A DNA stretch of 64,000 nt from Catonia carolina (GCA_035578175.1 JAQMRL010000006.1:66634001-66698000); one strand, 5' to 3'; numbered from the stretch's first letter, positions 51,103-63,661 are shown. The notes: generated by a model from the sequence alone, not told the origin. Program-made: numbers and translations.

Positions 51103-51510
51103 TGTTTAGGTCAACAGCCGAAAGGCTGGTTTAAATCTCTAGAGGTTTTACTAAGAAAAACTAGGTGAGAGGTGGTTTACTAATACCTTCCTCACTGAGT
51201 TGAAAGAGTATGCTTATCAGCATGCCAGGCCCTCCGAAAAGCACCCACCTTCCACCCTGCAAATGACACCTTCACTTCATTTACAACAGGGTCTGGCTGT
51301 ATAATGAAATTCAGAACTCTCAGAGTAGAGTAGAGTAGAGGAGATAACTCGTGACAAGTGGATTTTACACCTCGACCTCTTCTGATCTTAAATAGCTCAG
51401 TCATGTAATTGGCTGACTATAATATAAGAAACAGAACTTTTTTTGTAGTCCTAGAACCACCAACAGATTGAGTGCAATTGATTTAACACTTCACCTGCCC
51501 GTTATGAGCA
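51103..51510 (+). mobile_element. SINE-like insect repeat (GGTCATCAGCCGAAAGG family), copy 1
   Basis: TGTTTAGGTCAACAGCCGAAAGG, TTTGAACCTCTAGAGGTTTTACTAAG, GGTGGTTTAC, CTCACTGAGT, ATGCTTATCAGCATGCC, CAGGGTCTGGCTGTATAATGAAATTC and a 3' block AACACTTCACCTGCCCGTTATGGGCA-like. The same order recurs at 56,482 and its 3' end at 54,541. Noncoding; resembles a repeat widespread in insects. Confidence 0.65.
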
Positions 51511-51659
51511 TTAATTTACATTAGTGACTTAAAATAGCTTTTTGAAATAATAAAAATTGAAATTCGTAACTTAAGAAAGAAAAGTGTTTGTTTTTAGAAC
51601 CGTTTAGGCCTACGTTCTTCGTCGTTGTCACAAACAGTAGTTTCCTTCCTTAAAAAGAT

Positions 51660-51795
51660 TTTTGCATAGAAACTTTGTGTAGCCTCTTTCACTAGAAAGT
51701 AGAGCTTAAGCTTCAAAAATCAACCACTTTCAATTTTTTAATTAGAAGAAAGCACTTTATATCTCAGGATACGCCTTTTCTAAGTATTATATTAC
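51660..51795 (-). repeat. Inverted repeat arm (pairs with 48,585-48,705)
   Basis: Reverse counterpart: CTAGAAAGTAGAGCTTAAGC, CTTTCAATTTTTTAATTAGAAG and GCCTTTTCTAAGTATT. See the partner arm. Confidence 0.6.
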
Positions 51796-51840
51796 TACTT
51801 AAGGAAAGCCGGACTTGGATGACTTTTGTAGGGATAGTGT

Positions 51841-51880
51841 GTTTACAATGTAAACACTAACTGAATGTCATTCAGTTAGT
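51841..51880. repeat. Two abutting palindromes
   Basis: GTTTAC-AAT-GTAAAC (51,841-51,855) is followed at once by ACTAACTGAATG-T-CATTCAGTTAGT (51,856-51,880), both perfect. Confidence 0.85.
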
Positions 51881-52464
51881 CCTAAACTACTAAATGTTAT
51901 GCTAACGAATAAAAAAGTTAGAATAGAAGTTAAGAATAGTTATGCTAAAGAAAAACTGTAAAATTTTGACTTATGTGCTTTCTAAAATGACTGATTCATT
52001 TACTTTACGCAACATTTTCTTAAAATGAATAAGTGAAAACCCACAATATTTAAACTTTTAATTAATCATTAATTAACCAAGAGCAGAAATACAAAATTGT
52101 TTTTCAAATTTGTATTATATATATCTTTCATTATATTTTTACATTCCAAAGAAGATTTCAAAGTTGTAATATTGTAAAACTATGTAACAAGAAAGTTAGT
52201 CATAAATTAACCATCAAACAGTTAATAAAATGACATTAAATTCAGTTACCTGAATTTAATCCAAAATGATCTAAAGTTTAATCATAACTTAAATTCCTTA
52301 ACTAAATGTCTGCTGTGTAACAATCGCACAACTTTCCCCTACCTATATAAATAATTAAAATATTAACTCATGTTTAATCGTTTGTAAAAAAATAATATGA
52401 AAAACATAATCTATTTTTTCAATTAAGATTAAATAATGCAAAATTAAAATCTAGATTTTAATCT

Positions 52465-54350
52465 AGCAGATTATGAAGTGTATTATTACTGAATACAGTT
52501 TTGAATTTTTTTGTTGATTTTTTCATATTTTTCAACTCTGTATTGAAGAACAAACAGAATCTCTATTTCAAGTAATTTTAATTATTTATTTTCATTATAT
52601 TAAATTTACAATATGTACAATATCTTTGCTAAATGAACAGAATTTACTTTCTTGAGTAAGGCAATGCCAGTGCTCAGGAAAGGAGAGCGATGAAAATAAT
52701 ATTATAATAATGTTATTGTTTAAAAATTGTGAATATCGTATGTAATAATTATAGACTATTGATTGCAATATTCTTGCTTATTTCGCTACGGGCAAACAAC
52801 ATGACAATTACTGGACCTTTTCTACAAAAAAAGGCCATCGGTTTCAATGAATATCGCTTATAGTGGCCGGAAAAAAGCCGGTCATTCGGAGGTCACTGCA
52901 TCCAATAACTACTATAGGTATTTGTAAAAATAAAAATAAATTTTTCACTAAATAAGAGATTGTAAAAAGTATAGCAACTAATTCTTTAAACTTTGAATGA
53001 CTATGGATCCGCCGAGCGGTTTGAATTTGTATTTTTCTCTAAGATTTTTCGTCGCAGTGTAATTGTGACGAACAATCAGAAAAAATCAAGGTACTCCAAT
53101 CGCATCGTACACGAACACCTTCTCTTCCCCTCTATGGAGGACTTTATTTACAATACCTCGAAACGGCTCCACGACGCCGGGAAAACTGACGGACCCCAGA
53201 TCATTCAGGGCTTGTACCGACGCCCGCATCCACCCGAAGTCTTTATGCCATTACCATTCCACGACTTTATCTAAATTCCAGTACGACCCACTTATCAAAA
53301 TTTAGAGTTGTCACAGTTTTATTCCGCCCTGTTTTCCTCTTATATACCCATACCCCTTCATCTACTTGTATGACTCACGCCCCCAAGTTGGTAGTTGTTC
53401 TCATGTTCCTATGCATAATCACTCCACTACGGTGAAAAGAGCCGCCATTTTAAATTATTAAACACTTAGAAAATAAAAGGCCGGTGATTATGTTAAACTC
53501 TACCCTTTCCGTCTCCCCTAAAATCATAAACTAACCCCTACCTAAAATTGTACCATTTGTCCACGTTAAGTACGGTGCGTGCCTTCCCCTCCTCAAGACA
53601 ATAAAACTCCCACATAACTGAAAAAGGCCACTGAAAAACAAAATAAAAGAAAAGAGCCGCTCTTAAACCCACTTGTCCCTTAATATAAATTTTCATCCAC
53701 GAGTAACTTCTTAAACTACATTACCTCCTTTGAAGTCCCAGTCCCAATCCCGCAAGAACCAGAATCCTATTTCCTAATTTTAAACTATAAAATTCCCCCT
53801 AAATTTCATGAGGTTGCAATTATTCGATTCAAGGTACGAGTGCTCCATTTGGTATATTTTTTTATATAGCTTATTAAAAACGATACGTTAACAAAGATAA
53901 CTGAACCTTATTCGTAAATTTATTGAATAATATTTTATATTAAATGTTAAAACATGTTAATAAGAGTTGCTACGCTAGATATTTTAAATTAAAAAAAAAC
54001 AAACGTATGACGTAAATCAATAATGGCAAACACTAATTGCTGTTCATTTAGAATTTGGTTTGGGCTTCATATTTAAAATATTTGAACTGTAACTAAAGTT
54101 TGTAACATTAAACAATTTAATATTTTATTTGTCATGAATAATATAACGAACCTAATACTTACCTTCATCGAAACTTAAAGTATATTCATTCCTTTACAAT
54201 TGCCATAAAAAATTATTTTACGAAAATTAATGATTTTAGTAATAAAATACGTTACGTATAGATCCTGCAACACGTAGAAATCAGCTGTTGAGTTAGTTTA
54301 GAATTATTTAGAACAGCTGATTTCTACATTTTATAAGCGCAGGCATTGTA
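52465..54350 (+). repeat. Segmental repeat, copy 2 (with insertion)
   Basis: Colinear with 49,080-50,790 but split by foreign sequence between 53,095 and 53,828. Ends at TTTTATAAGCGCAGG, matching TTTTATAAGTGCAGG of copy 1. Confidence 0.7.
53086..53837. mobile_element. ~743-bp insertion flanked by TCAAGGTAC
   Basis: TCAAGGTAC occurs at 53,086-53,094 and 53,829-53,837, and copy 1 of the host repeat has the site only once (TAAGGTAC near 50,115). The inserted DNA has a different base composition, rich in C and with many CCCCTA-type strings, and its 93-residue frame has no recognisable domain. A 9-bp duplication would suit some cut-and-paste transposons, but the ends show no inverted repeat by eye. 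Confidence 0.5.
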
Positions 54351-54540
54351 AATTTAAATTTAACATTTCAAAACCACAATATTTAAATTTTTAATTAACC
54401 AAAAGCAGTAATACAAAATTATTTAAAAAAATTTATTTTATACATATTTTTTTATTTATTTTTTTACATTAAGACTCCAAAGTTGTAATAATTTCTACTA
54501 TGTAAACTATGTAAACTTTGGAACTAGCAGAACGAGTGAA

Positions 54541-54580
54541 AATAATTTAACACTCCACCCACCTGTTATGGGCATAAATT
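54541..54580 (+). mobile_element. 3' fragment of the SINE-like repeat
   Basis: ATTTAACACTCCACCCACCTG and TTATGGGCA match the 3' ends of the copies at 51,103 and 56,482. Confidence 0.5.
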
Positions 54581-55168
54581 CAATCTATCCACTTAATAAT
54601 ACAGAAAATCTCTAATTGACGCTTAACTAAACCCTGTATAAAAATACTTGAAAGACAATTTTAGGTCTTTTAATTTCATATAAGCCCTAACGTTAAATGT
54701 AGTACACTTTTGTTGTATACGACACACTCTTTAACAATTCCGTTTATCACCAATTTGATGAAAACAATACAGGATATTACTAATTGAAAAAAATCTAAGC
54801 GTTTTGAAAAAACTTGAAATAAAACTCATACGTCTTTAAATTTTCTACAACTTTATTTACACTTTTGCCCCTAAATGCACATTAAGGCCGTAATCTAAAA
54901 ATCAAAACAATTTTTTACTTTGAAAGCATAAATTTCAAACATTCATTAAATTTTAATTATATTATTACATAAATACTGATCTTTACAGTTCAATAGTCTA
55001 TCATACGTTTAAAAATACATTTCTTTACATTAAAAAATGTTTTAGTCACTGTAATGGTTTTTTTATCGTAGAAAATGCCCGTTCACAATAACTCATAATT
55101 AATTTTTTGATTAGGTACCAAAATATTTTCAATGGAATACTTCAAAACAAATGGTGTATTTGTATTTA
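54581..55168. other. AT-rich intergenic DNA
   Basis: No gene or known repeat recognised. Confidence 0.5.
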
Positions 55169-55170
55169 TA

Positions 55171-56426
55171 TTTTGAGCCTCGGCAGCACTGATGATTGTT
55201 GTTGGGTATCAGCTGATGTTTTTATTTGAAAGTTTGACATTTTTAACAATAACCTACACCAGATATATTGTAAACAAAGCATTGTTTGTGTCGTTTGTAG
55301 CCATTTAAAAGATTGTGTCAGTCAAAAAATGAAATTGAGTCGTGAAAACTTTCGTGCAATGATTTATTACGACTTCCGACGTGGATCAACTAGACAGCAG
55401 TGCACTGATCAACTTAATTCCACTTTTGGTGATGAAGCCCCATCCTATGCCACTGTGAAACACTGGTATAACGAGTTCAATCGTGGTGGTCGTTCTCTCA
55501 ATGATGAACTTCGTGAAGGTCGCCCAAAGTCGGTTGTTGTTCCTGAATACATTGACGCTGTGCAAAATATGATCATCCAAGATCGCCATGTGACATATTC
55601 TGAGATTGAGACATCTTTAGGCATTAGTTCCACTAGCATACATAAAATATTGCACGGATATTTAGCTGTGTAAAAGGTGTGTTGTCGTTGGATCCCACAC
55701 AATTTGACAAAAGCCCAAAAAGATGCTCGTATCGATTGGTACAAAAAATGATTAAAATATTCAATGTTTGAGCTTCCAAAGAGGTATATAAGATTTGTAA
55801 CAAGTGACGAATCATGGGTATATGCGTACGAGCCAGAACGAAAACAACAGTCGGCGGTATGGGTGTTTTAAGACTAACCGAACCCAATAAAAGTTGTTCA
55901 TGCTCGGAGCACTTCAAAACATATGGTCGCCTGTTTTTTCAGGAAAACTGGTCATGTGGCAACAGTACCTTTAGAGGAGCGAAAAACAGTAAATTCTGAA
56001 TGGTATACAGCCATTTATTTGCAGTAGTCTTTGATGAAATCAGAAAAACAAACAAAAATTGTCGGATCATCCTCCATCAAGACAATGCAAGCTCCCACAC
56101 ATCTCGTGAAACAACCAGCTTTTTCAACACTCAAAAGATCGAATTGATGGGTCATCCGCCTTACAGTCTAGATTTGGCACCAATGATTTATTTTTGTTCC
56201 CAACTATCAAGGATAAATTGCGAGGACAACGATTTTAGTCAGCAGAAGAAGCTGTTGAAGCATTCAAAAATCATGTTTTGGAGGTACCCGACGCAGACTG
56301 GAAAAGATGCTATGAGAACTGGTTCCAACGCATGCAAAAGTGTATAAAACTTAAAGGGGAATATTTTGAAAAGCAATAAAGCCACTTTTAACAAAAAATA
56401 TATTGTATTTATTCTTAGGCTCAAAA
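55171..56426 (+). mobile_element. Mariner element, 1,256 bp, both ends present
   Basis: TA at 55,169-55,170 precedes TTTTGAGCCT and the right end reads AGGCTCAAAA followed by TA, so both ~10-bp terminal repeats and the TA target duplication are intact. The length is typical of mariner. It encodes one transposase, now broken. Confidence 0.8.
55329..56380 (+). pseudogene. Mariner transposase, multiple stops and frame changes
   Basis: Intact for 114 codons from MKLSRENFRAMIYYDF, covering the paired HTH region (RQQCTDQLNSTFGDEAPS, TVKHWYNEFNRG, VTYSEIETSLGISSTSIHKIL). Then a stop at 55,671. The remainder is still readable in pieces: RWIPHNLTKAQKDARIDWY, VTSDESWVYAYEPERKQQ with the first catalytic Asp in a changed context (usually TGDES), HQDNASSHTSRETTSFF with the second Asp, and GHPPYSLDLAP, where the third Asp lies (usually PYSPDLAP). 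It is inactive. Confidence 0.85.
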
Positions 56427-56481
56427 TAAACTACAATGTGCACTGTACTGTTCTAATAGATTTTACGCATATATTTATTAT

Positions 56482-56885
56482 TTGTTGTTGTTGTTGTTGT
56501 TTAGGTCATCAGCCGAAAGGCTAGTTTGAACCTCTAGAGGTTTTACTAAGTAAAACGAGGAGTGAGGTGGTTTACCATTGCCTTTCTCACTGAGTGGAAA
56601 AGTATGCTTATCAGCATGCCGGGCCCTCTGAAAAGTACATACTTTCCACTCTGCAAATGATACCTTCACTTCATTCACCACAGGGTCTGGCTGTATAATG
56701 AAATTCATTACTTTCAGAAGAGATAACTCTCATTAATGTCTTTTACACCTCCACCTCTTCTGTTCTTAAATGATTAAGTCATTTAATTGGCTGACCACGT
56801 GATAAGAAACAGTACTATTTATTTTAGCCCTGCAACGGACAGATTGAGTGTAAATAATTTGACACTCCATCTGTCTATTATGGGC
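56482..56885 (+). mobile_element. SINE-like insect repeat, copy 2
   Basis: Begins with (TTG)n then TTTAGGTCATCAGCCGAAAGG and follows the order of copy 1 to CACTCCATCTGTCTATTATGGGC. It lies ~55 bases right of the mariner. Confidence 0.65.
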
Positions 56886-58329
56886 AGATATTATTTGTTA
56901 TAATTGAATTAATACGATATATTATAATATGTGCACAGATTCGTGGATACATCATAAATTGACCTTCACACACCACACGTGTGCGTGCGCAGCACTTCAA
57001 TACCTGCCTTAGCGGTGTTCTACAAACTTCAGTAGTGAGTCACCTTCTAGGCACTTGATTGCAATTCTACCATTTTAATTTTTATTATCTTCACCAAAAT
57101 TGTATAATAATTTTCAAAACCTGCGTATTTTTTCTTGAAAAATAAGTGCAAACACAGTGTCTTTGTGATAGTCCTAAGCATTTCTGATGTCAGATTTCAT
57201 TCTGACTGTCGTTAAACAATAAAATCAATAAATTTAACAAAAGTTATTATTTTGCCGGCGAAGTCAGATAAAGGAAGGTTGCGGCGCGCGTATGTGTTTG
57301 TGTGAGTAAGGGTCGGTTTATAATCTAAGTTCCACGAAGCCGTGGGGATATTAATGTATTAGAAGAGTTATTATTCTTAAACTAATCAGTCACAAAAGGG
57401 TTAATACCATTTCTATAGACAAGAAAAAGAAGCCAATGTCAGTACTTTAAACGTTTTCTTTTCTTTAGTTCTAGCAGTATGTAACATTTTTTATCAATGC
57501 TTTATTATAACTTGTAACGTGAAATATTAATACTGAACCTGTATACACATTACAACATGTCCACATTTTAGGTTAAACATTAAATTCATGAAGTGATCAT
57601 TTTGAACGTAAGAAGGTTAACAAAAAAATTCAATGTAATATAAGAAAATAAATACTGTAACATTTTTAATATGAAACAACTGAAATTCAAATAAGCCACT
57701 GCTAATTATTATTGTCTTCTTTCAAATTGAATCGAACACGTCACCCGCAAACACTGAAACACAATCTTGCTCATCGTAACCACAACCAAATTCAATATGA
57801 ATACACTCATATTAACTATTTTACGCTTGATAATTTTTAAAAACTTCAAGTGAATATAAATTTGTGCTCTTATAAGACTTTTCAATTTATTCGATGAACT
57901 GTGTAGATATTTCCTTATATTTTTTTATATTAAAATTTTAATAAATGTTTTTTTTATATATTTTAAACACTCTTTTGATTAATTTAAACATAAAAACTTC
58001 CATCACTATATTATTAACAGCTGATTTTTAATTATTAGTTGAGATTATTAATTTTTATTTAATTTGATACAATAGAAATAAGATTTTAATTACAATTAGC
58101 CAGTTTAATAAATTACAAAATGCAAGAATTTAATTATAAATGTTTACATAATTATCAATAGCAGTTAGATTATAAAACATGGTTGGCTAACCTGTATTAA
58201 GGTTATTATCACTTTGTGTATTTTTAATGCTACAAGTTAAAACATGAAAGATAAGGCCCAGGACTTGCGACTGGTAGTATGCAAAAACACATTTAGCGGA
58301 GTCATCTGGAACGTATATATGGACATGCC
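56886..58329. other. AT-rich intergenic DNA
   Basis: No gene recognised. A GC-richer patch near 57,255-57,350 has no coding potential. Confidence 0.5.
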
Positions 58330-58485
58330 GGCCGCATTGGCGCAGTTGGTAACGTGCTCGCCTCTCATCATGCGGTCTTGGGTTCGAATCCCATTCAGGC
58401 ACGGCATATTTTCATACGTTACAAAAATCATTTCATCCTTCACCGTCTGCATTAGCAGTAATTGCAGAACAGTCGGACGTTAAAC

Positions 58486-58520
<35 letters not shown>
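58330..58520 (+). mobile_element. tRNA-derived SINE with poly(A) tail
   Basis: Starts GCCGCATTGGCGCAGTTGGT (A box TGGCGCAGTTGG) and has a B box GGTTCGAATCC at 58,381-58,391, the usual ~40 bases later. A ~95-base unrelated body ends CGGACGTTAAACC and a 34-base A run. Pol III internal promoter plus A tail defines a SINE. The clover-leaf is imperfect and there is no mature acceptor stem, so it is not a tRNA gene. Confidence 0.85.
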
Positions 58521-58523
<3 letters not shown>

Positions 58524-58794
58524 TATATGGAAGCAGTTTACCTAGATTTGCAATGAATTATTAACCAAATCGTCAAAGGGGTGACATTACGTGGTGAGTT
58601 GAAACTTTTTTTTAGCGGTCCTGATAATAAGGGCCACTAAAGCGGTGCTCGTCTTGGCGTAGCGTCATTCTTAGTCGTCGTAGCGGTCGAGGAGCTGAGC
58701 GACAGGGCATGTCGACGTCCAGTGGAAACGTCACCATCTTCCCTCGCAGTAGTGCGTCGATGGCTGCTTTGTCGGATCCGGTGGGCGCAAGGCT

Positions 58795-58977
58795 TAGTTA
58801 CCATGCGTTCTTTTGTTCGAAAATCCACCTTACCTAAACGTCTCTTACCAATATTTCACAAGCTCTCAATGCGATTTAAGACTGGTGAATTTACAGGCCA
58901 ATCAAGCACATTCATTTGATTTTCCAGCATAAAAGTCTTTACCAATATTGAATTATGAAAAGGAGCCAGGGCATTTT
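58795..58977 (-). pseudogene. Tc1-like transposase fragment (C-terminal)
   Basis: Minus-strand reading has NVLDWPVNSPVLNRIESL, corresponding to the VLDWPxxSPDLNPIExxW block around the third catalytic residue of Tc1 transposases, then a basic RLGKVDFRTKERMV tail. The Asp of SPD is changed to Val and a stop replaces the Trp, so it is dead. Confidence 0.65.
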
Positions 58978-59191
58978 GAAATCCCTAAAAAAATGGATGA
59001 ATCGAAAAATGTTATTTTGTATAAGTTATATTTGCTTGGTTGTATACAACATACTGGATGATTAAAAAAGACAGGAGGTTTTCGAATTTGTGTTGGTAGC
59101 CGTGTGAGATTGTTAGCAATAAATTACTTACCCCAACCTGTCCACGACACCTTACCATTTAGTTTTCGTGGATGTTTTGAGTTATGTGCAA

Positions 59192-59640
59192 AGTGCTTTT
59201 GTGTTTAAAGATTTTTACAAGAACAACGACAGTGTGGAGGCGAAAGTAGAGTTCCACCGCCATTTTAATTTAGGACGCTACGATTGTGTTCCATCAGCAA
59301 ATGCTTGACACTTTTGTTACACAAAACCTACGAATATTTTCACAAATTATTCGCATCCAATGGTTTCAACAAGATGAATCAACGTCATACACTGCAGGAA
59401 TATCAATAATCACTGTACGCCAATTGTTTGCCGAACGTGTAGATTCGACAAGTTGTGACATTCAATGGCCTCCCAGATCCCCTGAAATGTCAGATTGTGA
59501 TTAATTTTTGTTGAGTCACTTTAAAAGCAAAGTGTATCTTGGTCGATCTGCTACAACGGAAAAACTGAAAGCCAAGATCTTAGAAGCAATTGCTGAATTT
59601 CTGTTCAGATGTTAAGTCGAACCGTGCACTGCAAGAGGTT
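59192..59640 (+). pseudogene. DUF4817-type transposase, internally deleted
   Basis: The first part reads FKDFYKNNDSVEAKVEFHRH and FNLGRYDCVPSANA, the N-terminal HTH of DUF4817 transposases. Within a few codons it continues with the C-terminal catalytic region: IQWFQQDESTSYTAG (family WFQQDGA..HTA) and DIQWPPRSPEMSDCD, then HFKSKVYLG in a shifted frame. The middle of the gene, including the first catalytic Asp, is missing. Confidence 0.7.
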
Positions 59641-59699
59641 TTTGTAAAGTTTGAGCCCACCGACACAATGTCATCTTCAAGTAATAAATTGTACCTATT

Positions 59700-60400
59700 T
59701 CGAAATGATATTTTTTATATTATTTAATATAAGAGATCATTTTTTAAAATTTTCGTATATATATTTAATTTTCAAATTTTCCGTATTTTTAGAATCACTC
59801 GTTGCTTTGAGCAGGAACTAAGCTGCCAAGACCGTTTTGCTTGAATAAACCCAAAAATAGCTATTTCAGAAGATGTTTAACAAATTACGCATAGAGAAAA
59901 AACTTATATCCCTCGTTTCATTTGCTAAGTATAGTATGACATTTTCCATGTTGTTTTGTTACCATTTCCCTTGCATAGTTTACTATTTGTCTTACCAACT
60001 GACTGGATTCAAAAAAGCAATAAACTGATAAAATTTTAGAACGTTCTGGTAAAGTAAATGCCTGTTCATTTCACTAGTCGGTGACTACGATCCCATTTAA
60101 CTATCTACTGTTAATTTGGATATCACGGCTAAATTCACATTAAATGGCTAATAACTTAGCCCAGCCTTCCCTTACTCGTTGATACAAATAACTAAAAGAA
60201 AGAAGTAAACGTAGGGAAACACCTGTAAATCAGTTAAAATAAAATTAAAAATGTTAAGCCAGTATGAGTTCTGAGCAATATCAACTCGCAAACATACCAC
60301 GTGTTAATTAGAGGGATATAATCGATCGTAGCGTTCAGCTACGTATGAAAAATGGAGAGGGGATAAAGCTATTCTATCATATTTTATTATGATGCTGATT
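59700..60400. other. AT-rich intergenic DNA
   Basis: Nothing recognised. Confidence 0.5.
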
Positions 60401-60404
60401 CACT

Positions 60405-60510
60405 CTGTCTATATAAATTCGCTCATGTTCTTTAGTAAGACAGTTCAGCAGGAATACGAAGAGCTCTTCTCAAAAGAGAACACTCTTTGATTACATTCTG
60501 AATCAGTAAG
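60405..60510 (+). promoter_or_regulatory. Possible promoter and first exon with splice donor
   Basis: TCTATATAAATTCG (TATA box near 60,409) is followed ~25 bases later by TAGTAAGACAGTTCAGC and, at about 60,505, by ATCAGTAAGTG, a good 5' splice site. The spacing suits a host or LTR promoter with a short untranslated exon. No downstream exon is identifiable. Confidence 0.25.
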
Positions 60511-60859
60511 TGTTTTAAATTTTTTATTAAATACTGCATGTATTTAATTAAGTTTTATATTTAATTTTAAGGATTGACTGTCTATTGTTTAAGAAAATAT
60601 TAATAATTTTTTCAGCTTTTTTATGACTAAGGGTAAAATGTCTACTGATAAGCTTTTTATTAGTATTTAAATTGTTTTATTTAATTTTTGTTTGTCTTTG
60701 GGTGCCTTTTTCTATAGTAGGTTTAACAATTCACAGGAAAACTTTTGACACTTATTTCATTGAGTCTTCAATTAAGATTTACCCAAAATCCTATTCTTCT
60801 CTCAGCTGCTGATTGCTTCACTACAATCAAGTACTGTAGTGTAAAATATGAAGTTACAC

Positions 60860-61400
60860 AAAGCACGGTGACCTGCACCAAATTTGTAGTGGGAAAAAAA
60901 TGATGTAGGTACCCCGAAGGAGAGGCGACCTTCACCAAATTTGTAGTGGTAGCAACGAAGCTTCCACTAAAACTGGTAGTGTGTCGAAACGACACAGTTT
61001 ATTTTTAGTTACAACAACTAAAAATTTTATCTAAGTCACAACGCCCCGCGGCGAGAACCGAACCCTTCCCTTCACCAGATTTCGGAGCGGACGAAACACT
61101 GTTGTAATTCTCCACCGGGAGAACTTCAAAAGTGGCCCGTCCCGAAACCGGATAAAAAAAAAGGAAAACGGCTCACCCCACGAAGACGCTGAAACTCAAA
61201 TAATCAATAGGGGGCAATCCACCAGCCAATTTTAGAACCCAACCAGACGCTGAAATTGAATCCAGGGATTGATTGGCAACCCAGAGTAAGACAACCAACG
61301 TAGCTCAAATGATAGTCAAGCCTCGCTCTAAGTACTGCGAGGGTGAGATTGTAGAAAATCTGTGCCGGTTCAAATGGTAGAAAAATAAATTATAATCTGA
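60860..61400. repeat. Unclassified repeat region, tRNA-like boxes near 61,300
   Basis: CACCAAATTTGTAGTGG occurs twice (about 60,877 and 60,933) and GTGTCGAAACGACAC forms a small palindrome near 60,982. At 61,301-61,378 TAGCTCAAATGATAGTCAAG and GGTTCAAATGG resemble Pol III A and B boxes but are imperfect. The GC-richer composition differs from both sides, suggesting a transposon end that I cannot name. Confidence 0.3.
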
Positions 61401-63661
61401 CACCCAAAAATGAATTTAAAACAAACTACTTTAATTCAAACATAATGAAACATAATACCAACAAAGATGTTAACAAAATCTTTGTAAACAAACAAAATAG
61501 AAATTTTCTTTTACAAAAAAAAACGTTAATTTCTCATTCCAGAGAACAAGAGATAAAAATAAAAAAAAAATCAATTTGCACTTATAATGAATCAAAAAAA
61601 AAAATGAAACTTAGAGAGATAAAAATGTATGAACAAAACCCATCTTTAAAACTAATTAAAAAAATTGTTATTTAAACCTCTGTTTGAAAATCCATAGCTT
61701 CGCGTTTGTAAAGAAAAAAAGAATTTAATAAATTACTAAACTTTTTTATTAGATAAAAATTTAATTTAAAAACAAAAATAATTGAATCTTTAATTCATTG
61801 CCTTAATTTATAAAATTTAATTAATTCTTCAGAAAAACAAACACACATCTAGGTCTTAAGGACATAGAATTTAAAAACAAAAAATTTGGAAAGAAAAATG
61901 TACCACTCTTAATACTCAGAAAGAATTTTGAAAAAATTTTATAAAAAAAAAACCATCATAAAACAAGAACTAACTACCTGAAATTGCGCTAGAAAAATCA
62001 CTTAGCCATCGGTTTTCAAACAGACGTACAAACAAAATTATTAGGGAATGAGTTAGCCGAATTATCAGCCCAGCCAAGCTTAAGCGGAGACAAATAAAAA
62101 AAACTCTATAGTATACCAATAGAACATTAGAGTTTTTCAAAGTGGTAAAATAAAAAAAAAACTGAGATGAAGGGATTGCAGTAATGAAATTCCTTCATTA
62201 AATGCAAAAAAAAATATATATATAAAAAAAATATTTTTTACGTGAAGCAAAAAAAAATTAATCTACCTTAGTGAATAAATGGAAATAAAAACAAAAAAAA
62301 ACTTCACGGATCTTGGCATCGTCTTAAATTCCAGTTAAATAAGCCTCAGATTAAATTCCAAGTTAAAATTTATTAGTAGATGATTAAACAGAATTAAAAA
62401 TATGAATGTGATAATGTGAATACGGACTTTTGTCCGGGGAAAAATTCTGTACGCATGAGTTTACACGATTATTACATGATTAAACACTGCACATCCAATT
62501 GGTAAAGAAACGTAATAATTTTTTAAAGGGGAAAATAATTGGATTTTTATTTAAACAAAAAATGTTAACAAACCAAAAAAAAAAAATATAAAAAAATGGA
62601 CGCTGAACAATTGTAACAAGATAACGAATGCATAAAATACTAGTGAAATGAAGGTTTTATTAAATGAAACTCTTAAGGAGATGAAAACACTTTATGCAAC
62701 GTGGAATCTCATGCATACAAAATTCCTCTCTGGAAAAATGAATTTAAAAACCCATAATGAATAAATTAAAAAGAATATATGTATATTTGTTAAAATAACT
62801 ACCCCATATTTTTCAGTTTCCACCAAACAATATTATTTTATATAAAAAAAGGTTAAGGGGGCTTAAAATTTAGGAATTTTTTATAAAACATGATAAAATT
62901 TAAGTTACCTGGAATACGATGTGAATTCTAAGGCTGTTAGCACAAGACAAAGACAAAACGCGCGTTCACAACGGTCGAACGGAAACCCCCACTCCTAAAG
63001 GCAGTTGAGCAACGAGAGAGAGAGAGAGAGAGGAACACGTGTAACTTCTCTCTCTAACGCATAGAGAATAGAAAAACTATGTGGAAAGCAAGCGCGGGGC
63101 AAGGGGGTGAGTTAACCAACGGAAACGCAACATGCAGAATCAACGAAATTCCACTAGTCTACATGACTGCTTTTGCGATTAAGAAAGAATGAAAAAAAAA
63201 GCCTAAAAACGTATTATGAAGTAATAAAGAATAAAAATGTTTTAAAAAAATTAAAAAATAAAAAATGAATTATCTAGAATGAATAAAAAGAAATTATTTA
63301 ATTTTGCAAATATAAAATCATTCAGAAATGAAATGGATTTTAATATTTTACCAAAACAAATGAAAAAACTCGTTTTTTCTGGTAAAATATTACACGCCGC
63401 TCCGTTGGGGGAAAAAAAAAATAAAAAGAAGTTTTATTTTTTTTTTTTGATCGAAACATTGGGCAGGAGGAGATGACTGAAGATAGAAAACTGAATGTAT
63501 AAGAAAGAAAAGTGAACGTTAGAGGAATGCAAAAATCTAAAAATATCTTTACTGCAAGGAGATGGTCAAGTAGTCTTTACATAAGTAATTTATGATAATG
63601 CATATGTTCGTGTTTTATTCCTAATGTTATGAAAAAGAATATTAAGTAATTGTATTAGTTT
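61401..63661. other. A-rich DNA without a supported gene
   Basis: The plus strand is unusually rich in A runs for over 2 kb. The frames present are Lys/Asn-rich artefacts. A (GA)n tract lies at about 63,013-63,031 within a slightly GC-richer patch (62,955-63,130). Confidence 0.5.

Noticed and set aside
58330..58405. Possible tRNA gene (A and B boxes)
   Set aside because: No proper acceptor stem or full clover-leaf, followed by an unrelated body and a 34-base A run: a tRNA-derived SINE.
61445..61675. Lys/Asn-rich frame
   Set aside because: A by-product of A-rich sequence.
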